NCBI RefSeq assembly: GCF_013328205.1
Contig: NZ_JABULH010000001.1
Location: 186,001-250,000, forward strand
Origin: Sphingomonas hominis
GTDB taxonomy: Bacteria > Pseudomonadota > Alphaproteobacteria > Sphingomonadales > Sphingomonadaceae
DNA: 64,000 nt
Direction: 5' to 3'
Shown: positions 8,799 through 18,038 of the stretch, in pieces
Layout: each line of letters opens with the position of its first letter
How positions within the stretch are numbered: position 1 is the first letter of the stretch
Translations under genes and position numbers: made by a program
Notes under the pieces: model-generated
What the model saw: the letters and a program-made list of their open reading frames with translations, nothing else
Told to the model about the DNA's origin: nothing
Database searches by the model: none

Positions 8799-8984
8799 AT
8801 GATATTGCCCACCGCCATGCCGTACAGCGCCGGATTGGAGAATGCGAAACGCAAGCTGGTCCAGTTGGAGCAGGCGCGTGAGCGTTCCGGCACCATCGGC
8901 GACAGCTCGCATTACGCGGTCGCGCGCGCACGGTTGATCGAGCAGATCGACCTGTACGAGAAACTGACCACCCGGCAGGTGTAA
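8799..8984 (+). CDS. Small conserved-looking hypothetical protein
   Basis: 61 codons between divergent-oriented neighbours. Third codon positions are GC-rich as in real genes of this genome, and the product is a plausible charged helical peptide (KRKLVQLEQARERS). An internal ATG at 8817 (MPYSAGLENAKRKL) may be the true start. No clear ribosome site precedes either. Function unknown. Confidence 0.5.
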   Translation: MILPTAMPYSAGLENAKRKLVQLEQARERSGTIGDSSHYAVARARLIEQIDLYEKLTTRQV

Positions 8985-9017
8985 CCGCGCGCCGATCGCG
9001 CGCGGCCGGCACCTGCC

Positions 9018-11537
9018 TCAGTAGATGCCGCCTTGTTGTTGCAGGAACTCGCTGTCGCGCGGTGCCGCCGACGCCGCGGGTGCGGGGCGCCGCGCCGTGG
9101 CGACGGGCGCGGGGCCCGCCGAGTAGCGCCGCGGCCGCCGTGCCTCGCTCTGCGGCTTAAACGCTTCCCAGATCACGCCCGCCATGGGATCGTCGTCGTT
9201 CGGCCAGGGGCCGAACACCGGCCGGCCCGATCCGCGATCGATCCGCACCAATCGGATGCCCGGCGGCGCGCGGAACGGCAGCACGGGCAGATTCTCGTAC
9301 GCCTTGGTCGCGAACGCCTTGAAGATCGGCACCGCCAGCGTTCCGCCCTGCGCGTAGCCGCCCAGATTGCTCGGTGTATCGTAACCGATATACAGCCCCG
9401 CGACCATTTGCGGCGTCCCGCCGATGAACCACACGTCGGTCGGCCCCGAATTGGTGCCGGTCTTGCCGAAGATCGGACGCCCGAGATCGCGCAGCGCGGT
9501 CGCGGTGCCGCGCTGGATGACGCCTTCGGTGATGTGCACCATCTGGTACGCCGACATGGCGTCCATCACCTGCCGCCCCTGCGTCACCGGGCGCGGCATC
9601 GCGCGCCCGTTCCACCGCGGCATGTTGCACCCGTCGCACGCGCGCCAGTTGGCGGGCCAGATCACCTGGCCGCGCCGGTCCTGCGCGAAGTCGATCAATG
9701 ACGGGTCGTGCCACTGCCCGTTATTGGCGAGCACGCCGTACGCGTTGACCATCCGCTCGACCGTGGTCTCGCCGGCACCGAGCGAATAAGCGAGATAGGG
9801 CGCGTAATCGCCGATCTGCATCTTCTTCATCAGCGCGACGACGTTCTTCATGCCGGTCTGCGCCGCCGCGCGCACCGTCATCAGGTTGCGCGATTGCTCG
9901 ATGCCCCAGCGCATCGTGTGCGGACCAGCACCACGCGAATTGCCGAAGTTGCGAAAGCACTTCTGCCCCAGCCGCGCGCCCTGGTAGACACAGAACGGCC
10001 CGTCGACGATGATCGACGCCGGCGTCATGCCGTGCTCCAGCGCGGCGGAATAGACGATCGGCTTGATCGTCGATCCGGGTTGGCGATACGCCTGGGTCGC
10101 GCGGTTGAACGCCTGCACGCTGGCGTCGAACCCGCCCTGCATCGCCAGAATGCGCCCGGTCGCGGGCTCCTGCACCACGAACCCGCCCGAGATGCGCGGC
10201 ACGCTGCGAAGTGCGAACACGCCGTCCGACGGCGCGACCGCGATCACGTCACCGACCTTGATCCGCGAGAACGCGGGCGTGCCGGTGCCGCGCGCGGGCG
10301 TTTGCGCGGCCCAGCGCGGCAGCGTGCCGGTGCGCCCGTCGGCGAAGCCCAGCGACAGGGCCCCGCTCTCGCGCGCGGTGACGATCGCGGCGCGCCAATC
10401 CTTATAGTCGAGCATGATGTTGGTGCCGAGCAGCGCACCCTGGAACTGCGCCGGATCGTCCAGCTCGACGTGCGCGAGCGGCCCCGACCAGCCGCGCCCG
10501 CTCTCGTAACGCAGCAACCCGTCGCGCAGCGCGTCGGCGGCGTAGCGCTGCACCTGCGCGTCGAGCGAGGTGCGCACCCACAATCCGCCGGAATAGACGC
10601 TGTACGGCCCGGCCTGCGCATTCTCACCGAACTTGCCGATCAACTGCCGGCGCACTTCCTCGACGAAATAACCGCCGACGCGCTCGAACTTAGGCGCACG
10701 CCGCCGGATCGCGCCCAGCGGTTCGGCGTTCGCCGCGCGTGCCTGCGCTTCGGTGACGAAGCCGTTGCGCGCCATTTCGCGCAGCACGTAGTTGCGCCGG
10801 ATCAGCGCGCGTTCGGTGCTGCGGAACGGGTCGTAATTGGCGGGGCCTTTGGGCAGGATCGCCAGATACGCCATCTGCGCCAGCGTCAGCTCGGGCAGTT
10901 CCTTGTCGAAATACGCGTGGCTCGCCGCCTCGACGCCGTAGGCATTGCGGCCCAGGAAGATCTGGTTGAGGTATAATTCCAGGATCTGCGGCTTGGTCAG
11001 CGTTTGCTCGATCCGGTACGCCAGGATTGCCTCACGCACCTTGCGCGTCGGCGAATAGGCATTGCCGATCAGCAAATTCTTGGCGACCTGCTGCGTGATC
11101 GTCGAACCGCCACGCGCGCGCTGCCCGGTGCCGAACTTGCTGGCGTAATCCACCACCGCGCCCGCCAGGCCGGGGAAGTCGACGCCATGATGCTCGAAGA
11201 ACGTCTTGTCCTCGGCCGCCAGAAACGCGCGGATCAGCAGCGGCGGATATTCGGCGAACGACAATTGGACGCGCCGCTCACGCGCATAAGAATAGATCGG
11301 CGCGCCATCGATCCCGCGCACGTTGGTCGGCAGCGGCGGCTCATACGCCTTCAACTTCTCGACCGAGGGCAGGTCGCGCGCGAAGATCAGCCAGAACGCG
11401 CCCACTGCGACCAGCAGCAGCGCGGACGCAACCGCGAACCAGCGCAGCAGTCGCCGCGTCCACGTGCCGCTGAGCGCGCGGCGCAACCGACCCGCGCGCT
11501 CATCCGGCGCTGCCGTCTCTGGGGGAGAAGAAGCCAT
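9018..11537 (-). CDS. mrcA: Penicillin-binding protein 1A (bifunctional transglycosylase/transpeptidase)
   Basis: 839 residues. Cytoplasmic tail and membrane anchor (about residues 34-52), then a GT51 glycosyltransferase with EDKTFFEHHG and GGSTITQQVAKNL. The transpeptidase has the active-site PGSTIKP (SxxK), an SRN motif and KTGTN near the C-terminus. It polymerises and cross-links peptidoglycan in the periplasm. An OB-like insert lies between the two domains, as in PBP1a. It lies downstream of the amidase gene on the same strand, so two peptidoglycan enzymes are neighbours, separated by a 475-base gap. Confidence 0.95.
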   Translation of the reverse strand: MASSPPETAAPDERAGRLRRALSGTWTRRLLRWFAVASALLLVAVGAFWLIFARDLPSVEKLKAYEPPLPTNVRGIDGAPIYSYARERRVQLSFAEYPPLLIRAFLAAEDKTFFEHHGVDFPGLAGAVVDYASKFGTGQRARGGSTITQQVAKNLLIGNAYSPTRKVREAILAYRIEQTLTKPQILELYLNQIFLGRNAYGVEAASHAYFDKELPELTLAQMAYLAILPKGPANYDPFRSTERALIRRNYVLREMARNGFVTEAQARAANAEPLGAIRRRAPKFERVGGYFVEEVRRQLIGKFGENAQAGPYSVYSGGLWVRTSLDAQVQRYAADALRDGLLRYESGRGWSGPLAHVELDDPAQFQGALLGTNIMLDYKDWRAAIVTARESGALSLGFADGRTGTLPRWAAQTPARGTGTPAFSRIKVGDVIAVAPSDGVFALRSVPRISGGFVVQEPATGRILAMQGGFDASVQAFNRATQAYRQPGSTIKPIVYSAALEHGMTPASIIVDGPFCVYQGARLGQKCFRNFGNSRGAGPHTMRWGIEQSRNLMTVRAAAQTGMKNVVALMKKMQIGDYAPYLAYSLGAGETTVERMVNAYGVLANNGQWHDPSLIDFAQDRRGQVIWPANWRACDGCNMPRWNGRAMPRPVTQGRQVMDAMSAYQMVHITEGVIQRGTATALRDLGRPIFGKTGTNSGPTDVWFIGGTPQMVAGLYIGYDTPSNLGGYAQGGTLAVPIFKAFATKAYENLPVLPFRAPPGIRLVRIDRGSGRPVFGPWPNDDDPMAGVIWEAFKPQSEARRPRRYSAGPAPVATARRPAPAASAAPRDSEFLQQQGGIY

Positions 11538-11771
11538 GTCGCCTGCGCGTTTAGCAGGTTCCGCGGCCTGCGAAAGCGCGACCGCGGTTCGCGTTGTGCC
11601 GCCAGGGTGCGGTGGAACACGCCACGAGGGCAGGGAGGCGCTGTCCTACAAGGCCACCACGTGCCACTGTCGCGAGTCGCAGCGTCTGCGCGTCGCTCGC
11701 TCTTTGAACCTAACAATATGCCCCGACCGCTCGCCGCGAGCGCGTCTAAGATGTATCGACCGGCTTCACCC

Positions 11772-11852
11772 ATCGTCGTCCCGGACTTGATCCGGGAATC
11801 TGCTGCCTTCTTCCGCCCTGCCGAGAAGCGAGAGCCCGGATCAAGTCCGGGG
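11772..11852. repeat. REP-like palindromic element, copy 2
   Basis: Same element as 6041-6132 but inverted: a CCCGGACTTGATCCGGG unit at about 11780-11796, a spacer that resembles the reverse complement of the first element's spacer (GAATCTGCTGCCTTC), and an inverted unit at 11835-11852. Confidence 0.75.
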
Positions 11853-11921
11853 AAACGAAGGAGTGCGCGTCAAACCCGCCGGAAAACGTTTCGGAATGAC
11901 CTTCTGGTTCCGGCCGCACGG

Positions 11922-12003
11922 CCCGCGTTGGTGTGACCTTAGCGTGACTTTCCAATCTTGCCGGACGGCAACACGGGCCGCGTTGGCGTGACCTTCGCGT
12001 GAC
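11922..12003. repeat. Direct repeat pair, about 28 bases
   Basis: Two copies of a 28-base unit (11922-11949 and about 11977-12003), each containing CGCGTTGG, GTGACCTT and GCGTGAC, with four mismatches. Each unit itself contains GTGAC twice, 10 bases apart. Could be binding sites or decayed repeat DNA. Confidence 0.5.
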
Positions 12004-12012
12004 CTTTCGCGC

Positions 12013-13251
12013 TCAGCGCAGCGCCAGCCGCCGCGCGAAATACACCTCGACCGCGCGTCGCACGCTCTCCGCCACGTTGCTCCGGCCTGCTTCGCTGGCG
12101 AGGAACGCGGCATCATTGGCGTTTGAGATATAGCCCGCTTCCAGCAGGATCGATGGCGTGTCGGGCGCCTTCAGCACCATCAGCGACGCCATGCGGTGGA
12201 AGTTCGGCTTGGTCGCCATCAGCGGCTGCGCCTCGCGCCCCAGCAACCGCGCGAAGCCGGCCGACGCGTTCATCGTCTCGCGCTGCGTCAGGTCGATCAG
12301 GATCGACGACACATCCGGGTTCCGGTCCAGGTCGACGCCGTTGATGATGTCGACCTTGTTCTCGCGCGCCGCCAGCCGCGCGGCTTCCTTGTCGGACGCG
12401 ACCTCCGACAACGTGTACGCGGTCGCGCCCGACGCCTCGGTCGACAGCGCGCTGTCGCAGTGGATCGAGATAAACAGATCGGCCTTCAACTTGCGCGCTA
12501 CGCCGTACCGCTCGCGCAGCACCAGGAACTGGTCGTTGTCGCGGGTCAGCGCGACGCGCACCCGACCGGACCGGAGCAGCGCGTCGCGCACCGCCAGCGC
12601 CATCTTGAGCGTCAAGTCCTTCTCGCGCAGCTCGCCGTCGGGCGAGATCGAGCCGGGGTCGTGCCCGCCGTGCCCGGCGTCGATCACCACCAATGGCCGG
12701 CTCTCGTCGCCGCGCACCTTGGGCAGCGGCAGCGCTCGCCGCGCTGGCGGTACTGCCTGCGACACGGTGTAGCCTGCGGTGGCGACGCGCCCGGTCCAGT
12801 TGAGCGGTGCGCCGTTGCTCGCCGCGACGAAGCGCTCGGGCGCGACCGGCTTCAGCGTCAGCGTCAGCGCGCGCCCGTCGTCACCGAAGCGCCCGCGCTC
12901 GACGATCATCGGCTGCGCCAGATCGAGCACCACGCGCGCGCCGGTCGCGCCGTGCACGCCCTGGCGCACCGCCGTGACCGCGGTATCCTCGTCGCGATCA
13001 CCCACCGACCGGCCGGGACGCGCGCCGTCGATGTCGACCGCGATCCGCTGCGGCGCGTTGAGAAGAAAGCTGGAAGCGGCGGCGACCGCGTCGTCGAAAC
13101 GGATCACGACCTTGCCGTCCGACACGTCGACCCGCTCAACGGTTGCCGCCCAACCGGGCGCGCCCGCGAACACGCCCAACAACAGCGCGAGAACGATCGA
13201 CACGCGGCGCCCATGCCGCGAAAACCGCCTGTCCGTCCAGCGAAAAGCCAT
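12013..13251 (-). CDS. amiC: N-acetylmuramoyl-L-alanine amidase with AMIN domain
   Basis: Periplasmic zinc amidase that cleaves septal peptidoglycan during cell separation. The signal peptide is SIVLALLLGVFAGAPGWAA, followed by an AMIN domain (ERVDVSDGKVVIRFDD) and an Amidase_3 domain with VIDAGHGGHDPGSIS, FISIHCDSA and ILLEAGYISN giving the zinc His/Glu/His and the catalytic Glu. The ATG at 13251 gives 412 residues and puts the signal peptide at the N-terminus; a much longer open frame upstream is not coding-like. The symbol is by domain type; amiA/amiB-type naming is equally possible. Confidence 0.92.
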   Translation of the reverse strand: MAFRWTDRRFSRHGRRVSIVLALLLGVFAGAPGWAATVERVDVSDGKVVIRFDDAVAAASSFLLNAPQRIAVDIDGARPGRSVGDRDEDTAVTAVRQGVHGATGARVVLDLAQPMIVERGRFGDDGRALTLTLKPVAPERFVAASNGAPLNWTGRVATAGYTVSQAVPPARRALPLPKVRGDESRPLVVIDAGHGGHDPGSISPDGELREKDLTLKMALAVRDALLRSGRVRVALTRDNDQFLVLRERYGVARKLKADLFISIHCDSALSTEASGATAYTLSEVASDKEAARLAARENKVDIINGVDLDRNPDVSSILIDLTQRETMNASAGFARLLGREAQPLMATKPNFHRMASLMVLKAPDTPSILLEAGYISNANDAAFLASEAGRSNVAESVRRAVEVYFARRLALR

Positions 13252-13710
13252 GATACGCAACCCTTTGACCCTTGGCCGTAGGTCTAGCGAACAGCCCTCA
13301 AGGTCACCTTGCGCGACGGGGTTAATGCCGCCTTTGGCATCTTTTGCCGGCAATACCTTGCCGCATTGTGGCAAGAACCGGCAGTTGATGGCTGGCTTAA
13401 CCAATGCTAGCGAGTGTTTGACCGGAGTTGTGCACCCGCACGTCAAGCTTCGGCGACACCGCTCGCCCGGCGTTTCTGCCGGGCCAGGGCAATCAGGTTG
13501 ACGTCCGCATGTTGCATTCCGCCCGTTCGCTGTTCCGCCCGGCTCATGCCGGCGGAGCGGGCGCGGCGTATCCCGGCCATCAGGCGTCCGGGGCTGCACG
13601 GCCGACGAAGGCATTTATCGCACCATCGGCGCCCGACCCATCGCGGCGCCTTTCCTTTTATCGCGCGGGCGCACCGCTAGCCGGACGGCCCAGCGCGCGG
13701 AGAACAATCA
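13252..13710. other. Divergent amidase/RNase E upstream region with nested hairpins
   Basis: No gene. A nested stem at 13345-13383 (TGCCGG/CCGGCA outside, CTTGCC/GGCAAG inside) and a 7-bp stem at 13465-13484 lie in what should be the rne promoter or 5' leader. RNase E genes are often autoregulated through leader hairpins, so the second stem is a candidate; the first lies as close to the amidase start. Confidence 0.5.
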
Positions 13711-16551
13711 ATGACCACGCGTATGCTGATCGACGCACGCCACCGGGAAGAAACCCGCGTCGCCGTCGTCAAGGGTAACCGGATCGAGGAATTCGATTTC
13801 GAGAGCGCCGAGCGCAAGCAGCTCAAGGGCAATATCTATCTCGCCAAGGTGACGCGCGTCGAGCCGTCGCTCCAGGCCGCGTTCATTGATTACGGCGGCA
13901 ACCGCCACGGCTTCCTCGCTTTCTCCGAAATCCACCCGGATTATTACCAGATCCCCAAGGAGGACCGCGACGCCCTGCTGCGCGAAGAAGCCGAGCACGC
14001 CGCCGAGGAAGCCAAGCTGCGCGCTGAGCTCGATGCCGAGGATGACGCCACCTTCGATGAGGACGACGCTGACACGCCCGCACGTTTCGACGGCGCCGAT
14101 GAGCACGGGGGCGAGGAGGAGCACGACTTCGACGACCACGCCGACGACGAGGACGATCACGCCGACGAAGCGGGCGAGGGTGATGCCGAACGCAGCGGCG
14201 ACGAGCAGGGCGGCCGGCGTCGCAAGGGCAAGCGCTCGAACGGTGACGACCAGGTCGAGGCGCTGCGTCAGCGCCGCATGAACCTGCGCCGCCGTTACAA
14301 GATCCAGGACGTGATCCGCCGCCGCCAGGTGCTGCTGGTCCAGGTCGTGAAGGAAGAGCGTGGCAACAAGGGCGCGGCGCTGACGACCTATCTCAGCCTC
14401 GCCGGGCGTTACTGCGTGCTGATGCCCAACACGTCGCACGGCGGCGGGATCAGCCGCAAAATAAGCAATGCCGGTGATCGCAAGCGATTGAAGGCTATCA
14501 TGGCGGACCTCGAGCTGCCGTCGTCGATGGGCTGCATCGTGCGCACCGCCGGGTTGCAGCGCACCAAGACCGAGATCAAGCGCGACTTCGACTATCTCGC
14601 ACGCCTGTGGGATGAGATCCGCGACAAGACGCTGACCTCCTCGGCGCCCGCGCTTGTCTACGGCGACAGCGACCTGATGAAGCGCGCGATCCGCGACATC
14701 TATAACAAGGACATCGACGAGGTGATCGTCGAGGGCGATGAGGGTTATCGCCAGGCCAAGGACTTCATGCGCCTGCTAATGCCGACGCACGCCAAAAAGG
14801 TGAAGCATTACAGCGACCCGGTGCCGCTCTACCAGCGCGCCGGCGTCGAGGACCAACTCGCCGCAATGTACCACCCGGTGGTGCAGCTGAAGTCGGGCGG
14901 CTACCTCGTCATCAACCCGACCGAGGCGCTCGTTTCGATCGACATCAACTCGGGCCGCTCGACGCGCGAACACAATATCGAGCAGACCGCGACCGCCACC
15001 AACCTAGAAGCCGCGCAGGAGATCGCGCGCCAGCTGCGTCTGCGCGACATGGCCGGGCTGGTCGTCATCGACTTCATCGACATGGATCACGGATCGAACG
15101 TCCGTAAGGTCGAGAAGGCGATGAAGGAGGCGCTCAAGAACGATCGCGCGCGCATCCAGGTCGGCCGCATCTCGTCGTTCGGCCTCATGGAGATGAGCCG
15201 CCAGCGGCTGCGCACCGGCGTGCTCGAGGCATCGACGCGCCAGTGCCCGCATTGCGAGGGAACCGGCCTGGTCCGCACCGCATCGTCAGCCGGCCTCTCC
15301 GCGCTGCGCCTGATCGAGGACGAAGCGGCACGCGGCCGCGGCTCGCACCTGACGCTACGGTGCAGCCAGGAAGCGGCGTTCTACGTCCTCAACCGCAAGC
15401 GCGGCGACATCGCCGAGATCGAGGATCGCTACGGCGTGCAGGTCGACATCCTTGCCGATGGTGAGGAGGAAGGCGCGCGCATGTCGGTCGAGGCCGCCGG
15501 TCCGCCGCCCGCCTATGCGCCCAAGTTCGACGCGCCCGTGATCGAGGTCGAGGACGACATCGAAGACGAGTACGAGGCCGAGGAGGAAGAAGAAGCCGAG
15601 GTCGAGGAAGCATCGCGCGAGCGTGACGCGAGCCAGCGAGAGCATGATGAAGGCGACGCGGGCGACCGCGAGGGCGGACGCCGCCGTCGTCGTCGTGGAC
15701 GCCGCAATCGCGGTCGTGGCGATCGTGACGAGCAGACGAGCACCGAGGCCGAAATGTCGGAGAGCGATGCCGCCGACACCAGCGTCGAGGACGCTGACCT
15801 CGGCGAGGCCGCGCCTGTCGAGCACGAGGGCAACGAGGAAGCGTCCTCGGGCAACGGCCGTCGCCGTCGTCGCAACCGTCGCGGTCGCCGGCGTGAGGGG
15901 CAGGGCGCTGTCTCGGCGGAGAGCGCACCCTCGGGTGAGCCGTCGGCCGACGAGGCAACCGCGGTTGATGCCGGTGACATCAGCGAGGAGGTGACGCAGC
16001 CGGAGGAGACATCCACCGCAGCCGACGACGTGCCTGCTCCGCAGCCGGTCGAGGATGCCAGCAGCGAAGCCGAAGCAGCGGCGGAGCCCGCTGCCAAGCC
16101 GAAGACGCGTCGTCGTCCGCGCGCACGCGCCGCCGATGCGCCCGTCGAGGCTCCGGCTCCGGCACCGGTCGAAGCGGCGGTGAGCGAAGAAGTCGCGCCC
16201 GAGGTAGCGGCCGAGACGCCTGCCAAGCCCAAGCGCACGCGTCGCAAGAAAGTCGACGCTCCGGTGGTCGAGGCGGGTGACTCCGCGCCGGTCAACGACG
16301 GTCTGCCCGCGCCCGACACCGCGGAGGAGGCGCCGGCCAAGCCCAAGCGTAGCCGTCGCAAGAAGGTAGAGCCGGCCGCAGTCGAGACGGCTGAACCGGC
16401 GCCTGCCGACACCCCTGTCACGGCCGATGCAGCGGCTCCGGAGCCGACTGCGGCAGCGGTTGACGCAAACGACGCGGCAGCTGTCGAGGGAACGGACGTC
16501 GGCGATGCGACACCGCGTCGCGGCTGGTGGCAGCGTACCTTCGGTAACTGA
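13711..16551 (+). CDS. rne: Ribonuclease E/G family endoribonuclease
   Basis: 946 residues. Single-strand endonuclease central to mRNA decay and rRNA processing. The S1 domain (about residues 35-215) is split by an acidic insert of roughly 80 residues (EDDATFDEDDADTPARF onward), a hallmark of alphaproteobacterial RNase E. Catalytic Asp411 (IDINSGRST) and Asp454 (VVIDFIDM) match the spacing of E. coli D303/D346. The zinc-link is CPHCEGTG (Cys512, Cys515). From about residue 600 the protein is disordered, with Arg-rich blocks and two near-repeats (AKPKRTRRKKV and AKPKRSRRKKV) that are likely RNA or degradosome partner sites. Confidence 0.95.
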   Translation: MTTRMLIDARHREETRVAVVKGNRIEEFDFESAERKQLKGNIYLAKVTRVEPSLQAAFIDYGGNRHGFLAFSEIHPDYYQIPKEDRDALLREEAEHAAEEAKLRAELDAEDDATFDEDDADTPARFDGADEHGGEEEHDFDDHADDEDDHADEAGEGDAERSGDEQGGRRRKGKRSNGDDQVEALRQRRMNLRRRYKIQDVIRRRQVLLVQVVKEERGNKGAALTTYLSLAGRYCVLMPNTSHGGGISRKISNAGDRKRLKAIMADLELPSSMGCIVRTAGLQRTKTEIKRDFDYLARLWDEIRDKTLTSSAPALVYGDSDLMKRAIRDIYNKDIDEVIVEGDEGYRQAKDFMRLLMPTHAKKVKHYSDPVPLYQRAGVEDQLAAMYHPVVQLKSGGYLVINPTEALVSIDINSGRSTREHNIEQTATATNLEAAQEIARQLRLRDMAGLVVIDFIDMDHGSNVRKVEKAMKEALKNDRARIQVGRISSFGLMEMSRQRLRTGVLEASTRQCPHCEGTGLVRTASSAGLSALRLIEDEAARGRGSHLTLRCSQEAAFYVLNRKRGDIAEIEDRYGVQVDILADGEEEGARMSVEAAGPPPAYAPKFDAPVIEVEDDIEDEYEAEEEEEAEVEEASRERDASQREHDEGDAGDREGGRRRRRRGRRNRGRGDRDEQTSTEAEMSESDAADTSVEDADLGEAAPVEHEGNEEASSGNGRRRRRNRRGRRREGQGAVSAESAPSGEPSADEATAVDAGDISEEVTQPEETSTAADDVPAPQPVEDASSEAEAAAEPAAKPKTRRRPRARAADAPVEAPAPAPVEAAVSEEVAPEVAAETPAKPKRTRRKKVDAPVVEAGDSAPVNDGLPAPDTAEEAPAKPKRSRRKKVEPAAVETAEPAPADTPVTADAAAPEPTAAAVDANDAAAVEGTDVGDATPRRGWWQRTFGN

Positions 16552-16691
16552 TCGCGATGCGTCGCTCGGGTGCTTCAGCCGCGGTTCACCGCCGCTGCTG
16601 CAAGCACTCGGGCGATGCGCTGCTATGATCCCACGACGTTCGGCGCTACGGTGATGCCCATGCCTTGCCGTTCTTCTTCAAGGTCCGCCCG

Positions 16692-18038
16692 ATGATCCGC
16701 CGGATCGTCTCGCTGATCGCTGGTGTGGCGATGCTCGCGGCCGTACCGGTGCAGGCGCAATCGCTGCTGCGCGACGCCGAGACCGAGGCGTTGTTCCGCG
16801 ACATGTCCGCGCCGATCGTCACCGCGGCCGGCCTGCGCCCCAGCGACGTGCAGTTCGCGCTGGTCAACGATGGCTCGATCAACGCCTTCGTGGTCGGCGG
16901 CCAGACGGTCTACATTCACTCCGGGCTCATCGAGGCTGCGGCGGACGTGAACCAGGTGCAGGGCGTGATCGCGCACGAACTCGGTCACATTGCCGACGGT
17001 CACGTTGCCAACGCTGATGCCGGTCAGAAGCCTGCGATGGCGATGTACCTGCTGTCGATGGTGCTGGGGCTCGCCACTGCGGCGGCCGGCGGCGGCGCGG
17101 CCGGTATGGGGGTGATGGCGGCGGGGCAGCAGGCGGCGATGGGCAGCTACCTGTCGTTTACCCGGACGCAGGAGGCGACCGCTGACGCGAGCGCAATCAA
17201 GTACCTGAAGACTGCTGGCATCTCGGCCAAGGGGATGCTGACCTTCTTCAAGACGTTGCAGCAGCAGGAATATCGCTACGGGCTCGCCAACATCGACCCG
17301 TTTATGCAGTCGCACCCGCTATCGGGCACGCGCATCGCGACACTCGAAGGTGACGTCAAGGAGTCGCCCTTCTACGCCAAGCCGATCGATCCGGTGTTGC
17401 AGGAGCGCTTCCGTCGCGTGAAGGCGAAGCTGCTCGGCTACGTCGCCGATCCCAAGCGGACGCTGAACGAATATCCCGACACCGACCAGACGATCTACGC
17501 CCATTACGCGCGCGCCTACGCCTATCACAAGGCTGGTTATCCCGACAAAGCCGATGCGGAGGCTGCCGCGCTGGTCAAAGCCAGGCCCGACGATCCGTAT
17601 TTCCAGGAGATCGTTGGGCAGATCATGCTGGAGGCTGGCCGGCCCAAGGACGCATTGATCCCCTTGCGCGCCGCTTATGAGGGCACGCGCAGCAATCCGC
17701 TGATCGGCACCACTTACGGTCACGCGCTGATCGCGACCGACAATGCCGCCAACTATGACGAGGCCAAGCGCGTGCTGCGCACCGCGGTGCAGCGCGACGA
17801 CGAGAATCCGTTCGCTTGGTTCCAGCTCGGCACGGTGTACGAGCGTACCGGCGATGAGGCACGCGCCGCGCTCGCCGGCGCGGAGCAGGCGAGCATCACC
17901 GGCGACAGCAAGACCGCGGCGATGCGCGCGCGCGTCGCGCTAGCGGGCATCCCGAAGAACACGCCCGACTGGATTAGGGCGCAGGACATCGCAATGACTT
18001 CGCAGGACGTGATCGACAAGGGCAAGAAGCGCCGATGA
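16692..18038 (+). CDS. M48-family metalloprotease with TPR region (BepA-like)
   Basis: 448 residues. Signal peptide MIRRIVSLIAGVAMLAAVPVQAQ, then an M48 protease with the zinc motif HELGH (VIAHELGHIADGH) and a downstream QEATADASAIKYL Glu ligand. The C-terminal half has TPR-like helices. By family this is a periplasmic quality-control protease of outer membrane assembly, like E. coli BepA. ATG at 16692 is chosen over 16665 to place the signal peptide at the N-terminus. It overlaps the next gene by ATGA. Confidence 0.88.
   Translation: MIRRIVSLIAGVAMLAAVPVQAQSLLRDAETEALFRDMSAPIVTAAGLRPSDVQFALVNDGSINAFVVGGQTVYIHSGLIEAAADVNQVQGVIAHELGHIADGHVANADAGQKPAMAMYLLSMVLGLATAAAGGGAAGMGVMAAGQQAAMGSYLSFTRTQEATADASAIKYLKTAGISAKGMLTFFKTLQQQEYRYGLANIDPFMQSHPLSGTRIATLEGDVKESPFYAKPIDPVLQERFRRVKAKLLGYVADPKRTLNEYPDTDQTIYAHYARAYAYHKAGYPDKADAEAAALVKARPDDPYFQEIVGQIMLEAGRPKDALIPLRAAYEGTRSNPLIGTTYGHALIATDNAANYDEAKRVLRTAVQRDDENPFAWFQLGTVYERTGDEARAALAGAEQASITGDSKTAAMRARVALAGIPKNTPDWIRAQDIAMTSQDVIDKGKKRR

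Larger units (their letters stand above)
11538..12012. other. Intergenic stretch between the amidase and PBP1a genes
   Basis: No gene. It contains the second REP-like element and a direct repeat pair (both listed). The PBP1a promoter should lie in the part nearest 11600, but I see no convincing -35/-10 pair. Confidence 0.6.

Noticed and set aside
13252-13614. N-terminal extension of the amidase
   Set aside because: The extra 121 codons have no family resemblance and would push the signal peptide inside the protein; the ATG at 13251 explains it.
15850-16420. Tandem repeat array in rne
   Set aside because: Low-complexity Pro/Ala/Glu coding sequence of the disordered tail, not a DNA repeat element; only two protein-level near-repeats are present.
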